Below, piece by piece: positions 17,323 to 25,796 of a stretch of 64,000 nucleotides of DNA. Position 1 is the first letter of the stretch; each line of letters starts with the position of its first letter. The notes under the pieces are model-generated. The model was not told the origin of the DNA, did no database searches, and saw only the letters and a list, made by a program, of their open reading frames with translations. This DNA is from Polaromonas sp. (GTDB taxonomy: Bacteria > Pseudomonadota > Gammaproteobacteria > Burkholderiales > Burkholderiaceae_C): contig JAURWY010000006.1 of NCBI GenBank assembly GCA_030654695.1, positions 124,001 through 188,000 of the forward strand, read 5' to 3'. A program made the position numbers and the translations under genes.

Positions 17323-18138
17323 TCAGGCCCGCTTCACCGCCAGCAGTTTTGAAATGGTCTTGGCCGCGGCCAGCAACGCAGGCAGCATGCTGTCCTGCAT
17401 GATCTTGGCGCTGGTGCGGTTGGCTTGGCCGCTGATGTTGAGTGCCGCCACGGTGCGGCCTTCCCGATTGGTCACCGGCGCGGCGAGCGACACCAGGCCT
17501 TCTTCCAGCTCCTGATTGACCAGCGACCAGCCTTGCTTGCGGGTGGCTTGGACTTTGGCCAGCAGATCGCTCACGTCGGTCAGCGTGTGGCGGGTCAGGG
17601 CTTGGCGGTCACTGGCCTGCAAGCGGCTCAGCACCTCGACGTCGGGCAGACCTGCCAGCAGCACGCGGCCCAGCGAAGTGCAGTAGGCCGGTAAGCGTGA
17701 GCCAACGCCCAGACTGATGCTCATGATCTTGTGGGTCGGCACCCGCAACACATAAATAATGTCGGTGCCCTCCAGCACTGCAGCAGAACATGACTCCTTG
17801 ACCTCGTCGACCAAGGCCTCCATGATGGGTTCGGCCAGGTTCCAGATCGGCATCGACGACAAGTAGGCGAAACCGAGGTCAAGAATACGCGGCGTCAAGC
17901 TGAACAATTTGCCATCGCTTTCAACATAGCCTAGGCTTTGCAGGGTCAGCAAAATGCGTCTGGCACCGGCCCGCGTGAGCTCACTGCGGCCAGCGACTTC
18001 GGTGAGTGTTTGACGCGGTGTGTCGGCGCTGAAAGAGCGGATGACTTGCAGCCCACGGGCAAAAGACTGCACGTAGCTGTCGCCGGGGGCGGGTGTTCTG
18101 GCCGAGCCGGAAAGTGGGTTGGATGAGCTGGTTGCCAT
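17323..18138 (-). CDS. IclR-family transcriptional regulator (PcaR/PcaU-like)
   Basis: A 271-residue regulator. A winged-helix domain (about 22-85, starting Y-V-Q-S-F-A-R-G-L-Q-V-I-R-S-F) is followed by an effector-binding GAF-like domain (about 100-265) with the conserved L-P-A-Y-C-T-S-L-G-R-V-L-L-A segment. The Y-V-Q-S-F-x-R-G-L start is shared with regulators of the protocatechuate/beta-ketoadipate branch. It is divergent from pcaIJF across 93 nt containing inverted repeats, so it probably controls those genes, with 3-oxoadipate or a related acid as likely effector (inference). Confidence 0.9.
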   Translation of the reverse strand: MATSSSNPLSGSARTPAPGDSYVQSFARGLQVIRSFSADTPRQTLTEVAGRSELTRAGARRILLTLQSLGYVESDGKLFSLTPRILDLGFAYLSSMPIWNLAEPIMEALVDEVKESCSAAVLEGTDIIYVLRVPTHKIMSISLGVGSRLPAYCTSLGRVLLAGLPDVEVLSRLQASDRQALTRHTLTDVSDLLAKVQATRKQGWSLVNQELEEGLVSLAAPVTNREGRTVAALNISGQANRTSAKIMQDSMLPALLAAAKTISKLLAVKRA

Positions 18139-18164
18139 GGCAGCGGGAATCTCCTAAAATTCAT

Positions 18165-18200
18165 TATACGAACATTTGTTCTTATTGCGAACAAATAAGT
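18165..18200. promoter_or_regulatory. Candidate operator in the IclR-pcaI divergent region
   Basis: The region holds GAACATTTGTTC (18170-18181, a perfect inverted repeat of GAACA around TT), followed by a second GAACA half-site inside TTATT-N7-AATAA (18182-18198). IclR-type activators such as PcaU bind closely spaced 10-bp half-sites between divergent genes, so this is the best candidate binding site. Assignment is by position and symmetry only. Confidence 0.5.
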
Positions 18201-18231
18201 GTCGAAGAATTGCTAACCTTGGAGCTGTTTA

Positions 18232-18933
18232 ATGATCAACAAAATTGCCCCGTCCATCACCGCGGCCTTGGCCGAAGTGAAAGATGGTTCCACCGTGATG
18301 ATTGGCGGTTTCGGTACCGCCGGCATTCCCAATGAGCTGATTGACGGGCTGATTGCTCAAGGTGCGAAAGACCTCGTCATCGTCAACAACAATGCTGGCA
18401 ATGGCGAAACCGGTCTGGCAGCTTTGCTCAAAGCAGGCCGAGTGCGCAAGGTCATTTGCAGTTTTCCGCGCCAAGCCGACAGCCACATTTTTGATGCGCT
18501 CTACCGCAGCGGAAAACTCGAACTAGAGCTGGTGCCACAGGGTAATCTGGCTGAGCGCATCCGCGCCGCAGGCGCAGGCATCGGGGCATTTTTCTCACCC
18601 ACCGGCTACGGCACCGAGCTGGCCAAGGGCAAGGAAAGCCGCGAGATCAACGGCAAGTTTTACGTGCTCGAAATGCCGATTTACGCCGACGTGGCACTCA
18701 TCAAGGCCGAAACCGGCGACCGCTGGGGCAACCTGCTTTACCGCAAGGCGGCACGCAACTTTGGCCCGGTGATGGCGACCGCCGCCAAGATGACCGTGGC
18801 CACGGTGCACGAGATCGTAGAACTGGGCGCACTGGACCCAGAAAACATCGTCACCCCCGGCATTTTCGTCAGCAAAATTGTGAAAATTGACCGTGTCGCC
18901 ACCCAGGCCGGCGGTTTTAAAAAGGCAGCATGA
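18232..18933 (+). CDS. pcaI: 3-oxoadipate CoA-transferase subunit A
   Basis: A 233-residue alpha subunit of a class I CoA-transferase that moves CoA from succinyl-CoA to 3-oxoadipate in the beta-ketoadipate pathway. It shows the family pattern I-G-G-F-G-T-A-G-I-P near the start, N-N-A-G-N-G in the first 70 residues and T-G-Y-G-T-E-L-A. A Shine-Dalgarno GGAG lies 7 nt before the ATG. It overlaps pcaJ by 4 nt, as expected for the two-subunit enzyme, and pcaF follows. It heads the first long catabolic operon. Confidence 0.94.
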   Translation: MINKIAPSITAALAEVKDGSTVMIGGFGTAGIPNELIDGLIAQGAKDLVIVNNNAGNGETGLAALLKAGRVRKVICSFPRQADSHIFDALYRSGKLELELVPQGNLAERIRAAGAGIGAFFSPTGYGTELAKGKESREINGKFYVLEMPIYADVALIKAETGDRWGNLLYRKAARNFGPVMATAAKMTVATVHEIVELGALDPENIVTPGIFVSKIVKIDRVATQAGGFKKAA

Positions 18934-19592
18934 CCATGAGTGACATCAGCTATCAAAAACGCAGCAAAGAGCAATTGGCCCAGCGCGTGGCCCAAGACAT
19001 TCATGACGGCGCTTACGTCAATCTTGGCATTGGCATGCCGACGCTGGTGGCCAACCATTTGCCGGCCGGCATTGAAGTGATTCTGCAAAGCGAAAACGGT
19101 ATCTTGGGCATGGGGCCTGCGCCTGCAGCGGGTGATGAAGACTACGACCTGATCAACGCGGGCAAGCAGCCGGTAACGCTGCTGCCGGGTGGTGCTTATT
19201 TCCACCATGCGGACAGTTTTGGCATGATGCGCGGCGGACACTTGGACATATGCGTGCTGGGTGCATTCCAGGTCAGCGCCACCGGTGACCTAGCGAACTG
19301 GAGCACTGGCGAAAAAGACGCGATCCCCGCCGTGGGCGGCGCCATGGACTTGGCCATCGGCGCCAAGCAGACGTGGGTGATGATGGATTTGCTGACCAAA
19401 AAAGGCGAGAGCAAAGTCGTTAAAGAGTGCAGTTACCCGATCACCGGCATTGGCTGCGTGAAGCGGATTTATTCCGAACTGGCCACGCTTGAATGCACGC
19501 CCAAAGGTCTGTTGCTGGTCGACATGGTCGACGGGCTGACGCACGCCGAACTTGAAAAAATGCTGGGCTTGCCGATTGCCCTGGCAGCCTGA
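18930..19592 (+). CDS. pcaJ: 3-oxoadipate CoA-transferase subunit B
   Basis: A 220-residue beta subunit. It has the glycine-rich N-L-G-I-G-M-P-T segment and the S-E-N-G-I-L-G motif containing the catalytic glutamate that forms the enzyme-CoA thioester. The start ATG overlaps the pcaI stop by 4 nt (a second ATG lies 6 nt further in). With PcaI it makes 3-oxoadipyl-CoA, which the PcaF thiolase encoded 30 nt downstream then cleaves. Confidence 0.95.
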   Translation: MTMSDISYQKRSKEQLAQRVAQDIHDGAYVNLGIGMPTLVANHLPAGIEVILQSENGILGMGPAPAAGDEDYDLINAGKQPVTLLPGGAYFHHADSFGMMRGGHLDICVLGAFQVSATGDLANWSTGEKDAIPAVGGAMDLAIGAKQTWVMMDLLTKKGESKVVKECSYPITGIGCVKRIYSELATLECTPKGLLLVDMVDGLTHAELEKMLGLPIALAA

Positions 19593-19622
19593 AAAAATAT
19601 CCCTATTGAAAGAAGACACACC

Positions 19623-20828
19623 ATGAGTTCACAAGCCTTTATCTGCGACGCTATCCGGACACCTTTTGGTCGCTACGGCGGCGCGCTGTCCAGCATTCGC
19701 ACCGACGACCTCGGCGCGATTCCGCTGCGAGCCTTGATGGCACGCAACCCGAATGTGGATTGGCAAGCCATCACCGACGTGATTTATGGCTGCGCCAATC
19801 AAGCCGGCGAAGACAACCGCAACGTCGCCCACATGTCGAGTCTGCTGGCGGGTTTGCCGTTTGAAGTGCCGGGCGCCACCATCAACCGTTTGTGCGGTTC
19901 AGGCCTTGATGCTGTGGGTACAGCAGCCCGTGCGATTCGTTCGGGTGAAGCGGGTCTGATGATCGCTGGCGGTGTTGAAAGCATGAGCCGCGCACCGTTC
20001 GTCATGCCGAAGGCCGAGAGTGCCTTTAGCCGCGCCAATGCGGTTTACGACACGACCATCGGCTGGCGCTTCGTCAACAAGTTGATGAAGCAGGCGTACG
20101 GCGTCGACTCTATGCCTGAGACGGCTGAGAACGTCGCCACCGACTTCAAGATCGAGCGCGAAGCGCAAGACCGGATGGCGCTGGCCAGCCAGTTGAACGC
20201 CGTGGCAGCGCAAAAAGCCGGCCACTTCGCACGCGAAATCACGGCGGTCACGATCGCCCAGAAAAAGGGCGACGCCATCATCGTCGATACAGACGAGCAT
20301 CCGCGTGCCACCACCATGGAAACGCTGGCCAAGCTCAAGGGCGTGGTGCGCCCGGACGGCACCGTGACGGCCGGCAACGCCAGTGGCGTGAATGACGGTG
20401 CGTGTGCCTTGTTGCTGGCTGATGAAGCCAGCGCTGCCAAGAACGGCTTGACGCCGCGCGCCCGCATTGTCGGCATGGCGACCGCCGGCGTGCCACCGCG
20501 CATCATGGGCATCGGCCCTGCGCCGGCGACCCAAAAAGTGCTGGCGCTGACAGGTCTCAAATTAGAACAACTGGACGTGATTGAGCTCAACGAAGCCTTT
20601 GCTGCACAGGGTCTGGCCGTGTTGCGTCAGCTCGGTCTGCAAGATGACGATGCCCGCGTGAACGCTTGGGGCGGCGCGATTGCCTTGGGCCATCCGTTGG
20701 GCGCTTCGGGCGCACGACTGGCCACCACGGCTGTCAACCGCTTGCACGCCACCGGCGGCCGTTATGCGCTGTGCACCATGTGCATCGGTGTGGGTCAAGG
20801 CATTGCGCTGATTCTTGAGCGGGTGTGA
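19623..20828 (+). CDS. pcaF: 3-oxoadipyl-CoA thiolase
   Basis: A 401-residue thiolase that cleaves 3-oxoadipyl-CoA to succinyl-CoA and acetyl-CoA. It has all three active-site blocks: the nucleophile in N-R-L-C-G-S-G-L-D-A, the histidine in G-G-A-I-A-L-G-H-P-L-G-A-S-G, and the C-terminal C-x-M-C-I-G-V-G-Q-G. The start I-C-D-A-I-R-T-P-F-G-R-Y-G-G is characteristic of PcaF/PaaJ rather than acetoacetyl-CoA thiolases. It completes the pcaIJF module, the common end of the hydroxyquinol and protocatechuate branches. Confidence 0.95.
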   Translation: MSSQAFICDAIRTPFGRYGGALSSIRTDDLGAIPLRALMARNPNVDWQAITDVIYGCANQAGEDNRNVAHMSSLLAGLPFEVPGATINRLCGSGLDAVGTAARAIRSGEAGLMIAGGVESMSRAPFVMPKAESAFSRANAVYDTTIGWRFVNKLMKQAYGVDSMPETAENVATDFKIEREAQDRMALASQLNAVAAQKAGHFAREITAVTIAQKKGDAIIVDTDEHPRATTMETLAKLKGVVRPDGTVTAGNASGVNDGACALLLADEASAAKNGLTPRARIVGMATAGVPPRIMGIGPAPATQKVLALTGLKLEQLDVIELNEAFAAQGLAVLRQLGLQDDDARVNAWGGAIALGHPLGASGARLATTAVNRLHATGGRYALCTMCIGVGQGIALILERV

Positions 20829-21823
20829 CGGTGACGTTCGCCATCCCGAATCGCCGCCAACTCTTGGTGGCCACGCTAGCGGCTTCTGCATTGTCTGCCA
20901 TCAGTTTGGCTGTGCGCGCCCAAGGCAAACCGACCAAGATCGTCGTGCCTTTTGCGCCCGGCGGTGGCAACGATGTGTTTGGTCGTCAGATGGCCAAAAG
21001 CCTGGGCGAACTGCGCAACCAAAGCGTGGTGGTTGAAAACAAACCGGGGGCAGGCGGCAACATCGGCACCGAGCAAGTGGTGCGCAGCCAGGCCGACGGC
21101 AGCACGCTGCTGCTGGGTCATTCGGGTACGGTGTCGATCAACCCGGCGCTGTACAAGCAACTGAAATACGACACCCAGAAAGATTTGGCACCGGTCGCCA
21201 TGTTTGCCTCTTCAGCGCTGGTCTTGGTGGTGCCGGCTTCGTCGAAGGTCAAGTCGGTGGCCGATCTGTTGGCGCTGGCCAAGTCGCAACCGGGCCGTGT
21301 CAATTACGCCTCCAGTGGCGGCGGCACGGGCGGTCACTTGTGCGGCGAATTGTTCGAACATAAAACCGGCGTCAAGCTCAGCCACATTCCGTACAAAGGG
21401 ACTGCGCCGGCGCTCACCGATCTCGTCGGCAGCCAAGTGCAGATGATGTTCAGCGTGATTCCGCCTGCCTTGGCCTTGGTCGCCAGCGGGCGTTTGCGCG
21501 CCATCGCTGTGACCAGTGCCAAGCGCAATCCATCGATGCCGGACGTGCCGACCATCGCTGAGTCAGGCATCAGCGCACTGGCCGATTTTGAGAGCACGCT
21601 GACCTATGGTTTGCTGGCTCCGCGCGGGACGCCAGACACGGTTGTCAAGGAATTGGCTGCGCAGATTCTGAAGATCGCCGCCTCTGCGGAATTCCAGTCC
21701 CGATTGGGCGTGGAAGGCGCTGTGTCGTTGTTGGGTGGGCCGATTGAATACGCCGCGCTGATCAAAAAAGAAAGCGCGCAATGGGCGGAGATCGTCAGGA
21801 TCTCGGGCGCAACGCTCGATTGA
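20825..21823 (+). CDS. Bug/TctC-family substrate-binding protein
   Basis: A 332-residue periplasmic binding protein with a twin-Arg-like signal (N-R-R-Q-L-L then a hydrophobic core ending V-R-A-Q) and family motifs K-I-V-V-P-F-A-P-G-G-G-N-D, V-V-V-E-N-K-P-G-A-G-G-N and P-D-V-P-T-I-A-E-S-G. The GTG start overlaps the pcaF stop by 4 nt, so it is translated with the pca genes. No membrane components of a tripartite transporter are encoded in the window. It probably captures a carboxylated substrate or intermediate for this locus, or serves as a sensor component (inference). Confidence 0.92.
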   Translation: MTVTFAIPNRRQLLVATLAASALSAISLAVRAQGKPTKIVVPFAPGGGNDVFGRQMAKSLGELRNQSVVVENKPGAGGNIGTEQVVRSQADGSTLLLGHSGTVSINPALYKQLKYDTQKDLAPVAMFASSALVLVVPASSKVKSVADLLALAKSQPGRVNYASSGGGTGGHLCGELFEHKTGVKLSHIPYKGTAPALTDLVGSQVQMMFSVIPPALALVASGRLRAIAVTSAKRNPSMPDVPTIAESGISALADFESTLTYGLLAPRGTPDTVVKELAAQILKIAASAEFQSRLGVEGAVSLLGGPIEYAALIKKESAQWAEIVRISGATLD

Positions 21824-21942
21824 GTTGGTGTGGAGTGCTGTTTTTCCACCCAAGGAAAAACTGATTTCCGCTGGTTTTCTTGTGACTGATTCGGCTCTGC
21901 GACACACTAGGCCCAGTTAAAAGAGACAACCAGGAAATAAAA

Positions 21943-22866
21943 ATGGACAAGCGAATTGGATGGATCGGGCTGGGGCGCATGGGCGAGGCCATGGCCAAGC
22001 GGCTGCTCAAGGCCGGCCACAAGGTCAGCGTCTGGAACCGCACCGCCGCAAAAGCGGCGCCGCTGGCCGAATACGGCGCCACGATCGTTGCTGCCAAGCA
22101 AGATCTGGCCAGCTGTGATATTGTCTTCACCATGGTGTCGACCACCAACGACCTGAAGGAAGTGTTGTTTGGTGAGGGTGGTTTGGTCGCCGGTTCGGCC
22201 AAGCCGAAGGTGGTGATCGACAGCTCTTCCATTTCGCAGGAAGGTTCCGCCGAAATTCGCCAGCGACTCGAAGCCATGGGCGTGGGTTATTTGTGCAGCC
22301 CGGTGTCCGGCAATGCCAAGGTCGCCAAGGCTGGCAAATTGCTGCAAGTGGCCTCAGGCCCGAAAGCGCTCTACACCGAGATCGAGCCTTGTTTGCAGGC
22401 GATGGCGCGCAAGGTGATGTGGGTCGGCGAGGGCGAGTTGGCGCGCATCTGGAAGATCGCGCACAACACCATGTTCGGCGTCGTCATTCAGAACCTGTGC
22501 GAAATCACGGTGATGGCTGAAAAAGCCGGCATTCCGCGTCATATCTTTCTCGAGAGCATCAACGACTCGGTGCTCGGTTCGATGTACACCCGGTATAAAA
22601 CACCAACGCTGACGAATCTGACATTTGACCAAGTCACTTTCACGCCCAAGCTGTTGCTGAAAGACATGGACTTAGGTTTGGCGGCAGCGCGTGCCTACGG
22701 CGTCGCCATGCCGGCAGCAGCGGCCACGCGCGAGTCAGTGTCGCGCATGGTCGGTCGTGGTCATGACGACATTGATTTTGCGGTGCTGCTGCAAGAAACC
22801 GCTGCCGATGCCGGCCTGGTGCTGAAATCGGAAAACGTCAAGATGAGCGACGGTCTGGAGTCCTGA
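21943..22866 (+). CDS. NAD(P)-dependent beta-hydroxyacid dehydrogenase (3-hydroxyisobutyrate dehydrogenase family)
   Basis: A 307-residue two-domain enzyme. The N-terminal Rossmann fold begins I-G-W-I-G-L-G-R-M-G. The substrate loop V-S-G-N-A-K-V-A-K-A-G replaces the usual G-G-x-x-G-A and hints at an unusual substrate. The catalytic lysine is in I-W-K-I-A-H-N. The family interconverts beta-hydroxy acids and semialdehydes. It lies in the catabolic operon between a Bug protein and an amidohydrolase. A second, distinct member occurs at 29015, so two separate reductive or oxidative steps may be needed. Confidence 0.9.
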   Translation: MDKRIGWIGLGRMGEAMAKRLLKAGHKVSVWNRTAAKAAPLAEYGATIVAAKQDLASCDIVFTMVSTTNDLKEVLFGEGGLVAGSAKPKVVIDSSSISQEGSAEIRQRLEAMGVGYLCSPVSGNAKVAKAGKLLQVASGPKALYTEIEPCLQAMARKVMWVGEGELARIWKIAHNTMFGVVIQNLCEITVMAEKAGIPRHIFLESINDSVLGSMYTRYKTPTLTNLTFDQVTFTPKLLLKDMDLGLAAARAYGVAMPAAAATRESVSRMVGRGHDDIDFAVLLQETAADAGLVLKSENVKMSDGLES

Positions 22867-22869
22867 GCC

Positions 22870-24240
22870 ATGGCCGCCCAGCCACCCCAGCCTAAGAGAA
22901 GTTTGATCCGCGGTGCGTCCATCATCACGATGGATGTGCAGGGAGATTTGCCGCAAGGCGATATTCTCATCACCGGCGAGACGCTCACTGAGATTGCGCC
23001 ACGCATCCATGTGGATGACGCCGAAGTGATTGACGGCAGCGGCTACATCGTCATTCCGGGGCTGGTGAATGCGCACATGCACACCTGGCAGACGGCATTG
23101 CGCGGACTGGCGTCGAACTGGACGCTGCTTGAATATTTCCGCAAGATGCACGCCGGTCTGGCAACAGTGTTCGAGCCGCAAGACCTGTACATCGCCACGC
23201 TGGTCGGGGCCTTGAACCAGATCAACTGCGGCACCACCACGTTGGCTGACTGGTGTCACAACAACCCGACGCCGCAGTCGAATGACGCGGCGATTGCCGG
23301 TTTGCTGGCTTCTGGTATTCGGGCTGCATTTTTCCATGGCACGCCCAAGCCGGACCCACTCCCCGGGCAGACGCCTTTTTGGGAAGTACCGCATCCACGC
23401 GCCGAGATCGAACGCTTGCTCAAGGCGCATCAGGGCCGCCCGCTGTTGAGTGTTCAGGCCGCGGTGCTGGGCCCGCATTATTCGACGCTGGACGTTGCCA
23501 TGCACGACTTCGCCATGGCCAAAGAGCTGGGGCTGATTGCTTCGCTGCACCAAGGCGGCGGACCTGCCCGCACGCCGGATGGCTGGGAGAAATTAGAAGC
23601 CGCCGGACTGCTAGGGGACCATATCAACATCGTCCATGGCCATGCTTTGAATGACGACCAGCTGAAGCGTTTCTGCGACCTTGGTATGAGCTTTTCAGCA
23701 GCGCCAGAAAGTGAAATGACGCAAGGCCACGGCTATCCGATCACCGGCAGGTTGCGTGCTTTTGGCCGTGCGCCATCGCTGGGGGTTGACCTTGAAAGCG
23801 CTATCAGTGGTGAGATGTTGGTGCAGGCCCGCGTGGCCCTCGGCATGCAGCGCTCGCTCGACAACGCCGCCCACCGTGAACTAAACGGCAGCATTCCGAA
23901 CACGTCCACCGTGACCACGCGTGAAGCGCTGGCGTGGGTCACGATCGAAGGTGCCCGCATGCTCAAGCAGGCCGACCGCATCGGTTCGCTGTCCAGCGGC
24001 AAGCAGGCTGATTTGGTGATGATCCGCGCCACCGACCTGAACATGCAGCCGGTGCACGACGTCGTGAACTCAGTCGTCATGCAAACCTCGCTGGCCAACA
24101 TCGACAGCGTGATGGTGGCGGGGCAGTGGAAAAAACGCGCCGGTCAGTTGCTGGGTGTCGACCTGCAACCGCATTTGCGCGCCTTGCAGCAGTCGGGCGA
24201 AAAAATCGCTTTGGCTCTTGGGCTGGGCTCGGTGCATTGA
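22870..24240 (+). CDS. Amidohydrolase of the TRZ/ATZ (chlorohydrolase/deaminase) family
   Basis: A 456-residue metal-dependent hydrolase. The N-terminal beta-sandwich is followed by the TIM barrel with the H69-x-H71 metal motif (N-A-H-M-H-T-W), His227, His256 and Asp307 (L-G-V-D-L-E-S), matching the mononuclear metal pattern of atrazine chlorohydrolase, cytosine deaminase and guanine deaminase relatives. A GGAG ribosome-binding site lies at the end of the upstream gene, whose stop is 3 nt away. Likely reactions are hydrolytic deamination or dechlorination of a ring, or opening of a cyclic amide; the substrate is unknown. It is one of the main clues that the locus degrades a nitrogen-bearing or halogenated compound. 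Confidence 0.88.
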   Translation: MAAQPPQPKRSLIRGASIITMDVQGDLPQGDILITGETLTEIAPRIHVDDAEVIDGSGYIVIPGLVNAHMHTWQTALRGLASNWTLLEYFRKMHAGLATVFEPQDLYIATLVGALNQINCGTTTLADWCHNNPTPQSNDAAIAGLLASGIRAAFFHGTPKPDPLPGQTPFWEVPHPRAEIERLLKAHQGRPLLSVQAAVLGPHYSTLDVAMHDFAMAKELGLIASLHQGGGPARTPDGWEKLEAAGLLGDHINIVHGHALNDDQLKRFCDLGMSFSAAPESEMTQGHGYPITGRLRAFGRAPSLGVDLESAISGEMLVQARVALGMQRSLDNAAHRELNGSIPNTSTVTTREALAWVTIEGARMLKQADRIGSLSSGKQADLVMIRATDLNMQPVHDVVNSVVMQTSLANIDSVMVAGQWKKRAGQLLGVDLQPHLRALQQSGEKIALALGLGSVH

Positions 24241-24304
24241 GTTTCGTTTCGTTTTATTCAAGCGGCACAGACCGCAGGCCTTTTAATATTCAGGAGACAC
24301 TTTG

Positions 24305-25264
24305 ATGAAACGCTTTTTAATTGCCTGTGTGGCAGTCCTGTCAGTCGCCACCGTCAGTGCGCAGCCAGCAGGCGCCGAGTACCCGAGCAAGACCATCAAA
24401 ATCGTTGTGCCGTTCACGGCCGGCAGTGCCACCGACATCATGGCGCGCGTCGTGGGTGAACGTTTGAGTGCCAGCTTGGGTCAGGCCGTGATGGTCGAGA
24501 ACCGGCCCGGTGCCGGCGGCACTTTGGGTTCTGCGCAAGTGGCCAAAAGCGAGCCTGATGGCTACACGCTGCTGGTGGTGTCAACCGGCCATGTGGTGAA
24601 TCCAACCTTGTACCCCGGCCTGAGCTACGACACCGTGGCCGACTTTGCCGGTGTCTCGCCTTTGGCGGCATTGCCTAGCGTGTTGGTGGTCGGTGCTGGC
24701 AGTCCTATCAAATCGGTGAGTGAGCTGATTGCAGCCGCCAAGGCCAAACCCAATTTTCTGAATTACGCCTCGGCGGGCGTTGGCAGTGCAACGCACGTCA
24801 ACGCTGAAAAGTTCCGCAGTGTGGCGGGCATTCAGATCACGCATATTCCATTCAAGGGCACGCCTGAGACCATTGTTGAAACCAGTTCGGGTCGGGTTGA
24901 CTTCATGTTCACGCCGGTGCTGGCGTCGATCCCGTCGATCCGCGACAACCGCATGCGCGCCCTCGCTGTCAGCACCGCCAAGCGCTCGAGCGCCTTGCCT
25001 GACGTGCCGACCGTGGCCGAAGCCGGCGTGCCTGGTTTCGTGTTCGATTTCTGGATCGGATTGCTGGCGCCGGCCAAGACGCCGCGCGCCGTGGTCAACA
25101 AGCTGAACGCCGAAGTCGCCAAGATCCTCGCGCAGCCTGAAGTCAAAGAGCGCATGGCCAAGATGGGCGCAGAATCCATGCCAATGAAACCTGAACAATT
25201 CGACGCCTACATCAAAGAAGAATTCATCACCCTGGGCGCTGTGATGAAGGCCGCCCCCAAGTGA
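24305..25264 (+). CDS. Bug/TctC-family substrate-binding protein
   Basis: A 319-residue periplasmic protein. The signal peptide ends near S-A-Q-P-A-G-A, followed by E-Y-P-S-K-T-I-K-I-V-V-P-F-T-A-G-S, V-M-V-E-N-R-P-G-A-G-G-T and D-V-P-T-V-A-E-A-G-V-P-G. A strong AGGAGA ribosome-binding site precedes the ATG at 24305. It sits between the amidohydrolase and the molybdenum hydroxylase genes. It is clearly different from the Bug protein at 20825, so the locus probably handles more than one ligand, or the genes were recruited separately. Confidence 0.92.
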   Translation: MKRFLIACVAVLSVATVSAQPAGAEYPSKTIKIVVPFTAGSATDIMARVVGERLSASLGQAVMVENRPGAGGTLGSAQVAKSEPDGYTLLVVSTGHVVNPTLYPGLSYDTVADFAGVSPLAALPSVLVVGAGSPIKSVSELIAAAKAKPNFLNYASAGVGSATHVNAEKFRSVAGIQITHIPFKGTPETIVETSSGRVDFMFTPVLASIPSIRDNRMRALAVSTAKRSSALPDVPTVAEAGVPGFVFDFWIGLLAPAKTPRAVVNKLNAEVAKILAQPEVKERMAKMGAESMPMKPEQFDAYIKEEFITLGAVMKAAPK

Positions 25265-25319
25265 GCCAAAACCATTTCTTGACGCGCGCTCTGCACCATT
25301 TTGCAAAGGCAGTGGTCTG

Positions 25320-25796
25320 ATGGCACTGCGCACAGTTAAGCTAACGATCAACGGCCGTCTGTCGTCCGTCGAGGCCGACGACAGCACGCCGCTGGTCTAC
25401 GTCTTGCGCGACGAACTCGGCCTCAAAGGCACACGGCTGGGCTGCGGACAGTCTCAGTGCGGTGCTTGTCATGTGATGCTGGACGGGGTCTCGGTGCCGG
25501 CTTGTGACACGCCGTTGTGGGCCGTTGAAAACAAAGTGGTGGTCACCATCGAAGGGCTGGGTCAGCCCGATGCTTTGCATGCGTTGCAGCAGGCTTTCAT
25601 TGACGAGCAAGCGGCGCAATGCGGCTATTGCGTGTCAGGCATTTTGGTCAGCGCTGCGGCTTTGCTGGCCAAGCGCCCGCAGCCGAGCGAAGCGCAGATT
25701 CGCGACGCGCTTGACCCGCATCTGTGCCGCTGTGGCGCGCACAACCGCATGGTGCGTGCGGTGCTGAAAGCTGCCGCCGCTGGAGCGGGGACATGA
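25320..25796 (+). CDS. 2Fe-2S subunit of a molybdenum hydroxylase
   Basis: A 158-residue small subunit of a xanthine oxidase-family enzyme. The plant-type ferredoxin cluster is ligated by C42, C47, C50 and C62. The C-terminal helical domain carries the second cluster motif C-G-Y-C ... C-R-C-G. The last four bases overlap the start of the molybdopterin subunit gene (ATGA). Subunits of this pair resemble nicotinate dehydrogenase, isoquinoline 1-oxidoreductase and aldehyde dehydrogenase. Electron flow would be molybdopterin -> 2Fe-2S -> an external acceptor, as no FAD subunit gene is present. Confidence 0.93.
   Translation: MALRTVKLTINGRLSSVEADDSTPLVYVLRDELGLKGTRLGCGQSQCGACHVMLDGVSVPACDTPLWAVENKVVVTIEGLGQPDALHALQQAFIDEQAAQCGYCVSGILVSAAALLAKRPQPSEAQIRDALDPHLCRCGAHNRMVRAVLKAAAAGAGT

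Noticed and set aside
22870-24240. Amidohydrolase as a gamma-resorcylate decarboxylase that would supply resorcinol
   Set aside because: Those decarboxylases belong to a different amidohydrolase branch (ACMSD type); this protein has the TRZ/ATZ pattern N-A-H-M-H.
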